Shown here: one piece after another, positions 9,175-16,508 of the stretch
How the letters are laid out: each line of letters begins with the position of its first letter
Position numbering within the stretch: the stretch's first letter is position 1
Origin: Minthousia sp045628125
GTDB taxonomy: Bacteria > Bacteroidota > Bacteroidia > Bacteroidales > Bacteroidaceae
Reading direction: 5' to 3'
DNA length: 33,028 nucleotides
Assembly (NCBI GenBank): GCA_045628125.1
Contig: JAZQPA010000039.1
Location: 1 to 33,028 of the forward strand
The notes under the pieces: generated by a model
Database searches by the model: none
Told to the model about the DNA's origin: nothing
What the model saw: the letters and a program-made list of their open reading frames with translations, nothing else
Program-made: the position numbers and the translations under genes

Positions 9175-9648
9175 TTACTGTTCTTTGCCGTCCAGATAAG
9201 CGGCAAATATCCGTGCCGCACTTTCCACTTTAGCTGCACATGGGCGTTTCTTGTAATACTCCGCATTACGCTCGTCTGGGATAAAGTTGCCTGCGGGAAC
9301 CTCTCCTTTAATGCCTAGCAGTTCGGCGCAGATCAGACTGCCGTTCTCTTCCTTGGATTTTGCCAGCAGGTCCTGCACTATCTTATAGCAATGAGCTTTT
9401 CCTTCACGATCATCGCCTTCGGTCTGCCCGTCGCTTAATCCGGCCAGTATGACCAATCCGGAAACGGCACCGCACATCATGCGCATGCGTCCCACACCAC
9501 CGCCAAAACCGGCAGCCACCAGCTTGGCCTGTTCGTCGGTCAGTTCATAAAGGTCGGCAAATGCGGCCACCACGCTCTGGCAACAGCCGTATCCGCTCAT
9601 AAATAATTCAACAGCACGCTGTACTCGATCCTCTAATTCCGGTTTCAT
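9175..9648 (-). CDS. C_GCAxxG_C_C family probable redox-active protein
   Basis: Small soluble cysteine-rich protein of 157 residues. The family is named for its conserved cysteines and is annotated as putatively redox-active; its true function is unknown. Seen here: GYGCCQSV (Cys22, Cys23), MCGAVSG (Cys59), Cys87 in AHCYKI, Cys107 in LICAELLG and Cys137 in RPCAAKV. The glycine-rich stretch GFGGGVGRM (48-56) is also typical. No signal peptide, so cytoplasmic. It is probably the gene preceding the ThuA-like gene in a minus-strand unit. A metal or Fe-S ligand role for the cysteines is possible but not shown. Confidence 0.85.
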   Translation of the reverse strand: MKPELEDRVQRAVELFMSGYGCCQSVVAAFADLYELTDEQAKLVAAGFGGGVGRMRMMCGAVSGLVILAGLSDGQTEGDDREGKAHCYKIVQDLLAKSKEENGSLICAELLGIKGEVPAGNFIPDERNAEYYKKRPCAAKVESAARIFAAYLDGKEQ

Positions 9649-9683
9649 GTCTGTCCTGTTTTTATTGCAACACCTTAATTAAA

Positions 9684-10133
9684 TTATATGATTCTGATTT
9701 TACCGATAGCTTTGCGAATTTTACCTTCTCCGATGATAGGAGCATGCGGGTCTTCCGGAAAGGCAAACAAGCATTGTCCCGGATGCAGGGTTACATAAGT
9801 GGTAGGACGGTCATCGCTCAGTTCAAAATCCTTCTCATTGTCATAAGGTGTGCTGATATGCTCCACCTCTTCCAAGGCTTTCCATCCTATAGTCTCTGTC
9901 CCTTCCAACAGCACGTGCAGGTCGATGTATCGGCGATGAATCTCCAGTACCTGATCCTCGGCTTTCACGCAGTCGGGTTCGCTGTTGTTTATGAATAAAT
10001 CATCACCTTGCAGTTCGATGCGTCCCAGGGGCGCATGCAGTAAATCATGGGTCTTGATATAATCGAACAGCGTCTTGAAAAGCGGGTGCATGCTCTCCAT
10101 GCGTCCCAGATCATTAATGTTGCAGATAATCAT
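9684..10133 (-). CDS. YhcH/YjgK/YiaL family (DUF386) protein
   Basis: 149-residue cupin-like protein of the family that includes E. coli YhcH, YiaL, TabA and EbgC, linked to sugar or sialic-acid metabolism without one agreed reaction. Seen: EIHRRYIDLHVLLEG with the conserved His and Asp, GWKALEE, and a C-terminal FPEDPHAPII probably holding a metal-ligand His. The start at 10133 (MIICNINDLG) matches the family N-terminus. An in-frame extension reaches 10235 but crosses the probable promoter box, so it is rejected. No signal peptide. It is divergent from etfB and lies 35 nt upstream of the C_GCAxxG_C_C gene, perhaps in one transcript. Confidence 0.88.
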   Translation of the reverse strand: MIICNINDLGRMESMHPLFKTLFDYIKTHDLLHAPLGRIELQGDDLFINNSEPDCVKAEDQVLEIHRRYIDLHVLLEGTETIGWKALEEVEHISTPYDNEKDFELSDDRPTTYVTLHPGQCLFAFPEDPHAPIIGEGKIRKAIGKIRII

Positions 10134-10154
10134 ATTATTATTGTTATAGCTATG

Positions 10155-10162
10155 CAAATATA
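10155..10162 (-). promoter_or_regulatory. Putative -7 box for the yhcH-like gene and its minus-strand unit
   Basis: On the minus strand this reads TATATTTG, a perfect TAnnTTTG box about 20 nt before the ATG at 10133. The -33 region has no clear TTTG. It helps fix the shorter start of the gene, because the longer reading frame would begin upstream of it. Confidence 0.45.
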
Positions 10163-10222
10163 CCCTTTTTCGGTGAATTATTGCGCGATTTTCCCTGATT
10201 TGTGCATTTTTAGGGCAAATTG

Positions 10223-10254
10223 TTTGCCTATGCACTGATAATTACGTAATTTTG
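10223..10254 (+). promoter_or_regulatory. Canonical Bacteroidota promoter of the etfBA operon
   Basis: -33 TTTG (10223-10226), a 20-nt spacer and -7 TAATTTTG (10247-10254) match the sigma-ABfr-type consensus. The ATG of etfB is at 10327, leaving a leader of roughly 70 nt in which I see no convincing riboswitch or attenuator. Confidence 0.7.
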
Positions 10255-10326
10255 CGCCGCGAAATTGGCGAATTCTCTCATCGCCGTTCGTACAAGTGAT
10301 ACTGACAAAACATTAATTGAATTAAT

Positions 10327-11214
10327 ATGAGTTTGAAAATCGTAGTACTTGCCAAGCAAGTACCAGACACACGAAACGTAGGCCCTGACGCAATGACCCC
10401 AGAGGGTACCGTCAACCGCGCTGCGTTGCCTGCCATCTTCAATCCTGAGGATTTGAACGCTTTGGAGCAGGCTCTCCGACTGAAAGATCAAAATCCTGGT
10501 TCTACAGTAACTATCGTTACCATGGGTCCTGGCCGTGCTGCTGAGGTTATCCGCGAGGCTATGTTCCGTGGCGCTGATGGTGGTTATCTGCTGACCGACC
10601 GTGCATTTGCCGGTGCAGATACCCTGGCTACCAGTTATGCTATCTCAACTGCTATTAAGCATGTATGTCCTGATGCAGACCTGATTATCGGTGGCCGTCA
10701 GGCTATCGATGGTGATACCGCACAGGTAGGTCCTCAGGTAGCAGAGAAGCTGGGTTTGAACCAGATTACCTATACCGAGGAAATCTTGAGCTGCAAGGAT
10801 GGTAAGATTGTGGTAAAGCGTCACATTGACGGTGGTGTTGAGACCGTTGAGACCGCTCTGCCGGTAGTATTGACCGTTAACGGTAGTGCTGCTCCATGCC
10901 GTCCACGTAATGCTAAGCTGGTGATGAAGTACAAGCGTGCCCTGGCTCCTATGGAGTTGGCTCCAGGTACCACCTATGCTGAGTTGCCTTACGCTGACCA
11001 GTATGAGAAGAAGCCTTACCTGAAGCTGGGCCAGTTGACCTGCGCTGATGTAAACGCAGATTTGAACCAGTGCGGTTTGGCAGGTTCACCAACCAAGGTT
11101 AAGAATGTTGAGAACATTGTGTTCAAGGCTAAGGAGAGTAAAGTAATGACAGGTGCTGATGAGGACATCAACGGTCTGATTCAGGAACTTTTGGCTAACC
11201 ATACCATTGGATAA
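10327..11214 (+). CDS. etfB: Electron transfer flavoprotein beta subunit
   Basis: Small subunit of the ETF heterodimer, which carries electrons between acyl-CoA dehydrogenases and other redox partners. 295 residues. Seen: VLAKQVPDT at the N-terminus, NPEDLNALEQALRLKD (39-54), TMGPGRAAEVI, LLTDRAFAGADT (88-99) and GRQAIDGDTAQVGPQ (122-136), then VKRHIDGG. The last two signatures resemble clostridial electron-bifurcating EtfB proteins, whereas the human-type non-bifurcating protein has QAIDDDCNQTG at the second site. It is followed four bases later by etfA, then by an acyl-CoA dehydrogenase in the same operon. Cytoplasmic. Confidence 0.95.
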   Translation: MSLKIVVLAKQVPDTRNVGPDAMTPEGTVNRAALPAIFNPEDLNALEQALRLKDQNPGSTVTIVTMGPGRAAEVIREAMFRGADGGYLLTDRAFAGADTLATSYAISTAIKHVCPDADLIIGGRQAIDGDTAQVGPQVAEKLGLNQITYTEEILSCKDGKIVVKRHIDGGVETVETALPVVLTVNGSAAPCRPRNAKLVMKYKRALAPMELAPGTTYAELPYADQYEKKPYLKLGQLTCADVNADLNQCGLAGSPTKVKNVENIVFKAKESKVMTGADEDINGLIQELLANHTIG

Positions 11215-11218
11215 TCAC

Positions 11219-12241
11219 ATGAATAACGTATTTGTATATTGCGAGCTTGAAGGCACTAAGGTTGCCGAGGTAAGCCAGGAGCTGCTGACCAAGGGTCGTA
11301 AGCTGGCCAATACGCTGGGTGTCCAGTTGGAGGCTATTGCTGCAGGTTCCGGAATTGTAGGTAACGTAGAATCACAGATTCTGCCTTACGGTGTTGATAA
11401 ACTGCACATCTTCGATGCAGAGGGTTTGTCTCCTTATACTTCAAAGCCTCACACTGCAGTGCTGGTTAACCTGTTCAAGCAGGAGAAGCCACAGATCTGT
11501 CTGATGGGTGCTGATGTTGTTGGCCGTGACTTGGGTCCTCGCGTTTCTTCAGCATTGCACAGCGGTCTGACTGCTGACTGTACCGCTCTGGAGATCGGTC
11601 CTCACGATGATAAGAAGTTGGGCAAGCACTATGACCAGCTGTTGTATCAGATCCGTCCTGCATTCGGTGGTAACATTGTGGCTACTATCGTAAACCCAGA
11701 GAACCGTCCACAGATGGCAACCGTACGTAGCGGTGTAATGAAGGCAGAGATCATCGATGCTAACTATCCAGGTGAGGTTATCGTTGAGGATGTAGCTAAG
11801 TTTGTTCCAGAGACCGAGTATGTTACTAAGGTGTTGGACCGTCACGTTGAGGCTGCAAAGAACAACCTGAAGGGTGCTCCAATCATCGTTGCCGGTGGTT
11901 ACGGTGTAGGTTCTAAGGAAGGTTTCGATATGCTGTATGAGTTGGCTAAGGTTATCCACGCTGAGGTTGGTGCCAGCCGTGCTGCTGTTGACGCAGGTTT
12001 CTGCGATCACGACTTGCAGATTGGTCAGACCGGTGTGACCGTTCGTCCAAAGGTATACATTGCATGTGGTATCAGCGGTGCTATCCAGCACGTTGCAGGT
12101 ATGAAGGAAAGTGGTATCATCATCTCTATCAACAATGATGAGAATGCTCCTATCAATACCATCGCTGACTATGTAATCAACGGTACCGTTGAGGAAGTGG
12201 TTCCAAAGCTGATCAAGTACTATAAGCAGAATTCTAAGTAA
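11219..12241 (+). CDS. etfA: Electron transfer flavoprotein alpha subunit
   Basis: Large ETF subunit, holding most of the FAD site. 340 residues from the ATG at 11219, four bases after the etfB stop. A TTG at 11207 is in frame but would overlap etfB, so ATG is preferred. Seen: the N-terminal segment with MGADVVGRDLGPR, RPAFGGNIVATI, and the C-terminal FAD domain with VAGGYGVGSKEGF, GASRAAVDAGF, QIGQTGVTVRPK and the FAD signature YIACGISGAIQHVAGM followed by ININ-type SINNDENAPI. Works with EtfB and most likely with the acyl-CoA dehydrogenase 27 nt downstream. Confidence 0.95.
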   Translation: MNNVFVYCELEGTKVAEVSQELLTKGRKLANTLGVQLEAIAAGSGIVGNVESQILPYGVDKLHIFDAEGLSPYTSKPHTAVLVNLFKQEKPQICLMGADVVGRDLGPRVSSALHSGLTADCTALEIGPHDDKKLGKHYDQLLYQIRPAFGGNIVATIVNPENRPQMATVRSGVMKAEIIDANYPGEVIVEDVAKFVPETEYVTKVLDRHVEAAKNNLKGAPIIVAGGYGVGSKEGFDMLYELAKVIHAEVGASRAAVDAGFCDHDLQIGQTGVTVRPKVYIACGISGAIQHVAGMKESGIIISINNDENAPINTIADYVINGTVEEVVPKLIKYYKQNSK

Positions 12242-12268
12242 TAACCCGCTTTAAAACAAATAAATAAG

Positions 12269-13975
12269 ATGGCAAATTTTTATACTGATGTTCCAGAAAT
12301 CAAGTTTGAGCTGGAAAATCCAATGATGGAGCGCATCGTAGAGTTGAAGGAGCGCGGTTACAGAGAGAAGGATGAGTATGCTGAGGCTCCTCAGGACTTT
12401 GCAGATGCAATGGACAACTACAAGCAGGTAATGGAAATTGTAGGTGACATCACCGCAAACACCATTGCTCCTAATGCTGAGGCTGTTGACGCTGAAGGCC
12501 CTCACTGCGAGAATGGCCGTGTTCGTTACGCTGAGAAGACCTACGAGAACATGGAGAACATGCGTCTGGCAGGTTTGAATGGTCTGACTATGCCTCGTAA
12601 GTATGATGGTATGAACATGCCTATCACCGTTTACACTTGCGCTAACGAAATCGTTTCAACCGGTGATGCCGGTTTTGAGAATATCTGGTCACTGCAGGAT
12701 TGTATCGAGACTCTGTACGAGTTTGGTAATGAAGATCAGCACGCTCGTTTCATCCCACGCGTTTGCGCTGGTGAGACCATGTCAATGGACTTGACCGAGC
12801 CAGATGCAGGTTCTGACCTGCAGAGTGTAATGCTGAAGGCTACCTTCGATGAGGAGAACAACTGCTGGCGCCTGAATGGTTCTAAGCGATTCATCACCAA
12901 CGGTGACTCTGATATCCACCTGGTATTGGCTCGTTCAGAGGCAGGAACACGCGACGGTCGTGGTTTGTCAATGTTCATCTATGACAAGCGTGACGGTGGT
13001 GTTGATGTTCGCCGTATCGAGAACAAGCTGGGTATCCATGGTTCTCCAACCTGTGAGTTGGTTTACAAGAACGCTAAGGCTGAGCTGTGCGGTAGCACTA
13101 AGTTGGGTCTGATCAAGTACGTTATGGCACTGATGAACGGTGCACGTCTGGGTATTGCTGCTCAGTCTGTAGGTCTGTCACAGGCAGCTTACAACGAGGC
13201 AGTAGCTTACGCTAACGACCGTAAGCAGTTCGGTAAGGCAATCATTACCTTCCCTGCTGTATATGAGATGATCTCTAACATCAAGGCAAAACTGGATGCC
13301 GGTCGTGCATTGCTGTATCAGACTGCTCGCTACGTAGATATCTACAAGGCACTGGATGATATTGCACGTGAGCGCAAGCTGACCCCAGAGGAGCGTGCTG
13401 AGCAGAAGAAGTATTCTAAGTTGGCCGATGCCTTCACTCCACTGGCAAAGGGTATGAACTCAGAGTACGCTAACCAGAACGGTTATGACTGTATCCAGGT
13501 ACACGGCGGTTCAGGTTTCATGTTGGAGTACGCTTGCCAGCGTATCTACCGTGATGCCCGCATCACCTCAATTTACGAGGGTACCACCCAGTTGCAGGTT
13601 GTAGCTGCTATCCGTTACGTAACTACCGGTTTGTATAGCCAGGTAATTGCAGACTACGAGCAGGTAGAGTGCTGCGCAGAGCTGCAGGCTTACAAGGACC
13701 GCATCAAGGCTATGACCGAGAAGTTCAATGCTGACGTAGAGGCTGTTAAGGCTGCTGCAGACCAGGATCTGCTGGATATCTGCGCTCGTCACCTGTACGA
13801 GGAGGCTGCAAACATCATTATGGCTCACCTGTTGCTGCAGAACACCAACAAGGCTCCAGAGCTGTTTGCTAACAGCATGAACGTTTACATGAACCTGTCT
13901 GAGAGCGAGGTGGAAAAGCACCACAACTTCATCACCAAGATGGACGCTTCTCAGTTGGCTGCTTATAAGAAGTAA
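12269..13975 (+). CDS. Acyl-CoA dehydrogenase with C-terminal extension, ETF partner
   Basis: FAD-dependent enzyme that forms or reduces the alpha-beta double bond of an acyl-CoA, exchanging electrons with ETF. 568 residues, about 180 longer than short-chain dehydrogenases because of a helical C-terminal domain (about 455-568). Seen: MDLTEPDAGSDL (173-184), NGSKRFITNGD (203-213), the flavin-binding segment around Arg318-Phe321 (DRKQFG), VHGGSGFM (411-418), and the probable catalytic base Glu437 in IYEGTTQLQ. Strong optimal-codon use suggests abundant expression. No thiolase, crotonase or acyl-CoA ligase gene is nearby, so the acyl substrate and the physiological direction are unknown. Confidence 0.92.
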   Translation: MANFYTDVPEIKFELENPMMERIVELKERGYREKDEYAEAPQDFADAMDNYKQVMEIVGDITANTIAPNAEAVDAEGPHCENGRVRYAEKTYENMENMRLAGLNGLTMPRKYDGMNMPITVYTCANEIVSTGDAGFENIWSLQDCIETLYEFGNEDQHARFIPRVCAGETMSMDLTEPDAGSDLQSVMLKATFDEENNCWRLNGSKRFITNGDSDIHLVLARSEAGTRDGRGLSMFIYDKRDGGVDVRRIENKLGIHGSPTCELVYKNAKAELCGSTKLGLIKYVMALMNGARLGIAAQSVGLSQAAYNEAVAYANDRKQFGKAIITFPAVYEMISNIKAKLDAGRALLYQTARYVDIYKALDDIARERKLTPEERAEQKKYSKLADAFTPLAKGMNSEYANQNGYDCIQVHGGSGFMLEYACQRIYRDARITSIYEGTTQLQVVAAIRYVTTGLYSQVIADYEQVECCAELQAYKDRIKAMTEKFNADVEAVKAAADQDLLDICARHLYEEAANIIMAHLLLQNTNKAPELFANSMNVYMNLSESEVEKHHNFITKMDASQLAAYKK

Positions 13976-14006
13976 CTTGTAGATATACAAAATAATTTAA
14001 TCTGTT

Positions 14007-14049
14007 GAATTGAGTCCCTTTCCCCGTGAGGTGGAGAGGGACTCAATTC
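14007..14049. terminator. Strong hairpin after the etf operon, probable terminator without a U-tract
   Basis: GAATTGAGTCCCT (14007-14019) and AGGGACTCAATTC (14037-14049) form a perfect 13-bp stem. The stem can extend inward by a few more pairs around a small loop. It lies 32 nt after the dehydrogenase stop and before the GH26 promoter. No T-run follows on either strand, so classical intrinsic termination is uncertain; 3'-end protection or processing is an alternative. Confidence 0.6.
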
Positions 14050-14089
14050 GTTAGGAGAATCCCTGTTGGATAAAAAAAAGGTAAAATTT

Positions 14090-14120
14090 TTTGTTTACAT
14101 AGTGAATAGTATTATATTTG
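14090..14120 (+). promoter_or_regulatory. Canonical promoter of the mannan operon
   Basis: -33 TTTG (14090-14093), a 19-nt spacer and -7 TATATTTG (14113-14120) match the Bacteroidota consensus. The ATG of the GH26 gene follows at 14162 after a leader of about 35 nt. Confidence 0.7.
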
Positions 14121-14161
14121 CGAGGAAAGAACACCGTTCTTCACTTGATACCATAAATCAA

Positions 14162-15328
14162 ATGTCTATGAAAATAAGAAACATGATAATTACTTTGGCT
14201 ACAACAGTAGGCTTAGTTGCGTGCGGACAGAAGGCACCGGCAGGCTCGAATCCAGAATCGGGCAGTACCAGAACCCTACAGACCGAAAACCTGCTGGCTT
14301 CACTCAAGGCAATGGCGGGCAGTGGCCGCTATATGTATGCCCATCAGGATGATCCGGTCTACGGACACGGATGGGCCTGGGACGATGACCGGTCGGACGT
14401 TAAGAGCGTATGTGGCGATTTGCCTGCAGTGATGGGTTTTGATTTAGGACATATTGAACTGGGAGACGAAAAGAATCTGGATGGCGTACCATTCGACCGT
14501 ATCCGTAAGGAAACCATCAAACTGTATGAGGCAGGAGGCATGGTGACATTCAGCTGGCACTTGGACAATCCGCTGACAAAAGGTACTGCCTGGGTGGAAA
14601 ATGGCGAAAAGGCGTCATTGGAGCGTCGGACCGTCTCTTCCGTTTTGGAAGGGGGCGAAAATCATGAACTGTTTTTGGGCTGGTTGGACAGACTGGCAGA
14701 TTTTATGAATAGCCTAACCACAGCCGATGGGGAAAAAGTCCCTGTCCTGTTCCGCCCTTGGCATGAACATACCGGCAGTTGGTTCTGGTGGGGGCAGGAT
14801 TTGTGTACTGCCGAACAGTATGTGGCTTTGTGGAAAATGACAGCCAACCGCCTGAAAGAAAAAGGTGTGGACAACCTGCTTTATGCATATTCTCCAGGAA
14901 CAGAGAACAACGGTGATGCATCTATGTATATGGAACGCTATCCGGGCGATGACTACGTAGATTTGTTGGGCTTGGACTGCTATTGCTGGACGGAACCTGA
15001 AGTGACCGACCGCTATGAGCGTTTTATGAATCAGATAGATATCCAACTGGGCATGATGGCCAAACTGGCCGAACAGCACCAGAAAGTGATTGCGCTGACT
15101 GAAACCGGATACGAGGGAATTCCGTTGGAGGACTGGTGGACATCTGTCCTGCAAAAATCCATTGGTGACCATCCCATCTGTTATGTGCTGACATGGCGCA
15201 ATGCACACGATAAGGACACACACTATTTCGGTCCGTGGCCAGGGCAACTGGCATCGGATGATTTCGTGAAGTTTTATCAGTCGCCAAAGACAGCTTTCTT
15301 AAAAGATATCTCCAACTTATACAAATAG
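14162..15328 (+). CDS. Lipoprotein GH26 beta-mannanase (mannobiose-releasing type)
   Basis: Family GH26 enzyme that cuts beta-1,4-mannan; the homologue in the Bacteroides fragilis operon releases mannobiose. 388 residues. Signal peptide with lipobox LVAC (Cys21), so envelope-anchored. Catalytic acid/base Glu202 in RPWHEHTGSWFWWG (198-211) and nucleophile Glu314 in ALTETGYEG (311-319), about 110 residues apart as in the clan. Other conserved segments are YMYAHQDD, FSWHLDNP and YSPG. The start is set at 14162 (MSMKIRN) because it lies after the promoter and gives a proper signal peptide; an upstream TTG at 14066 precedes the -33 box. First gene of the GH26-GH130-epimerase operon. A surface or periplasmic location cannot be decided from the sequence. 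Confidence 0.94.
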   Translation: MSMKIRNMIITLATTVGLVACGQKAPAGSNPESGSTRTLQTENLLASLKAMAGSGRYMYAHQDDPVYGHGWAWDDDRSDVKSVCGDLPAVMGFDLGHIELGDEKNLDGVPFDRIRKETIKLYEAGGMVTFSWHLDNPLTKGTAWVENGEKASLERRTVSSVLEGGENHELFLGWLDRLADFMNSLTTADGEKVPVLFRPWHEHTGSWFWWGQDLCTAEQYVALWKMTANRLKEKGVDNLLYAYSPGTENNGDASMYMERYPGDDYVDLLGLDCYCWTEPEVTDRYERFMNQIDIQLGMMAKLAEQHQKVIALTETGYEGIPLEDWWTSVLQKSIGDHPICYVLTWRNAHDKDTHYFGPWPGQLASDDFVKFYQSPKTAFLKDISNLYK

Positions 15329-15329
15329 A

Positions 15330-16508
15330 ATGACTATGACTTTCAAAGATAAAGTAACCAAACTGCTGGCCGACCATGAGGCATTCCTGTCGGTAAAGAA
15401 CGAACCCGTAGAGGAAGGTAATGGAATCTTTACACGATATAAGAATCCGGTGCTGACAGCTGCTCATACACCAGTAATCTGGCGCTATGACCTGGATGAG
15501 AATACAAACCCATACCTGATGGAGCGCATCATGATGAATGCGGCTTTCAATTCAGGTGCCATCAAATGGAGCGGCAAGTATATCCTGATTGTCCGTGTGG
15601 AGGGCGCCGACCGAAAGAGTTTCTTTGCTGTGGCTGAGAGTCCAAATGGTATCGACAACTTCCGTTTCTGGGATTTCCCTGTCACCATGCCGGATGATGT
15701 GGTGCCGGCTACCAATATCTACGATATGCGACTGACAGCTCATGAGGATGGCTATATCTATGGCGTGTTCTGTGCTGAGCGTCATGATGATACGGCACCA
15801 GCTGGTGATTTGTCATCGGCTACAGCCACAGCTGCCATTGCCCGTACCAAGGACCTGGTGAACTGGGAGCGTCTGCCTGATTTGAAAAGCAAAAGCCAGC
15901 AGCGTAATGTGGTGCTGCATCCAGAGTTTGTGAACGGTAAGTATGCGTTCTACACTCGCCCTCAGGATGGTTTTATCGATGCCGGTAGCGGTGGAGGAAT
16001 CGGTTGGGCTTTGGTGGATGATATCACTAATGCAGAGGTAAAGGACGAGATTATCATTGACCAGCGCTACTATCATACCATCAAAGAGGTGAAGAACGGC
16101 GAGGGCCCTCATCCGATTAAGACCCCTAAGGGATGGTTGCATCTGGCTCATGGCGTGCGCGGATGTGCTGCCGGATTGCGCTATGTGCTGTACATGTACA
16201 TGACTGCTCTGGATGATCCTTCACGTCTGATTGCCTCTCCTGGAGGTTTCTTCCTCGTGCCGGAAGGTGAGGAGCGGATAGGTGATGTAAGTAATGTGGT
16301 ATTTACCAACGGTTGGATTGCCGATGAGGATGGCAGCATCAAGATTTACTACGCTTCTTCCGATACCCGCATGCATGTGGCAACCTCTACCGTCGACAAA
16401 CTGGTAGATTATTGCATGAACACTCCGGTCGACGGACTGACCACTACTGCATCGGTTGAGACTTTGAAAAAACAGATAGCAAAGAACCTGGAAATTCTGA
16501 AGCGTTGA
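15330..16508 (+). CDS. GH130 4-O-beta-D-mannosyl-D-glucose phosphorylase
   Basis: Inverting phosphorylase that converts mannosyl-glucose plus phosphate to alpha-mannose 1-phosphate and glucose. 392 residues, the family's usual size, without a signal peptide, so cytoplasmic. Seen: FTRYKNPVLTAAHTPVIW (34-51), MNAAFNSGAIKW (69-80), Asp132 in NIYDMRLTAHEDG at the position of the family's proton donor, WERLPDL, EGPHPIKTPKGWLHLAHGV (the phosphate and substrate region) and YYASSDTRMHVATST near the C-terminus. It starts one base after the GH26 stop and its own stop overlaps the epimerase start, so the three genes are translationally coupled. The operon context (mannanase plus epimerase) strongly supports mannosyl-glucose as substrate over other GH130 specificities. 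Confidence 0.95.
   Translation: MTMTFKDKVTKLLADHEAFLSVKNEPVEEGNGIFTRYKNPVLTAAHTPVIWRYDLDENTNPYLMERIMMNAAFNSGAIKWSGKYILIVRVEGADRKSFFAVAESPNGIDNFRFWDFPVTMPDDVVPATNIYDMRLTAHEDGYIYGVFCAERHDDTAPAGDLSSATATAAIARTKDLVNWERLPDLKSKSQQRNVVLHPEFVNGKYAFYTRPQDGFIDAGSGGGIGWALVDDITNAEVKDEIIIDQRYYHTIKEVKNGEGPHPIKTPKGWLHLAHGVRGCAAGLRYVLYMYMTALDDPSRLIASPGGFFLVPEGEERIGDVSNVVFTNGWIADEDGSIKIYYASSDTRMHVATSTVDKLVDYCMNTPVDGLTTTASVETLKKQIAKNLEILKR

Noticed and set aside
10134..10235. N-terminal extension of the yhcH-like gene
   Set aside because: The -7 box at 10155-10162 lies inside it and the family begins at the Met encoded at 10133.
14066..14161. Longer GH26 start at a TTG
   Set aside because: It precedes the -33 and -7 elements at 14090-14120 and would bury the lipoprotein signal peptide behind 32 basic residues.
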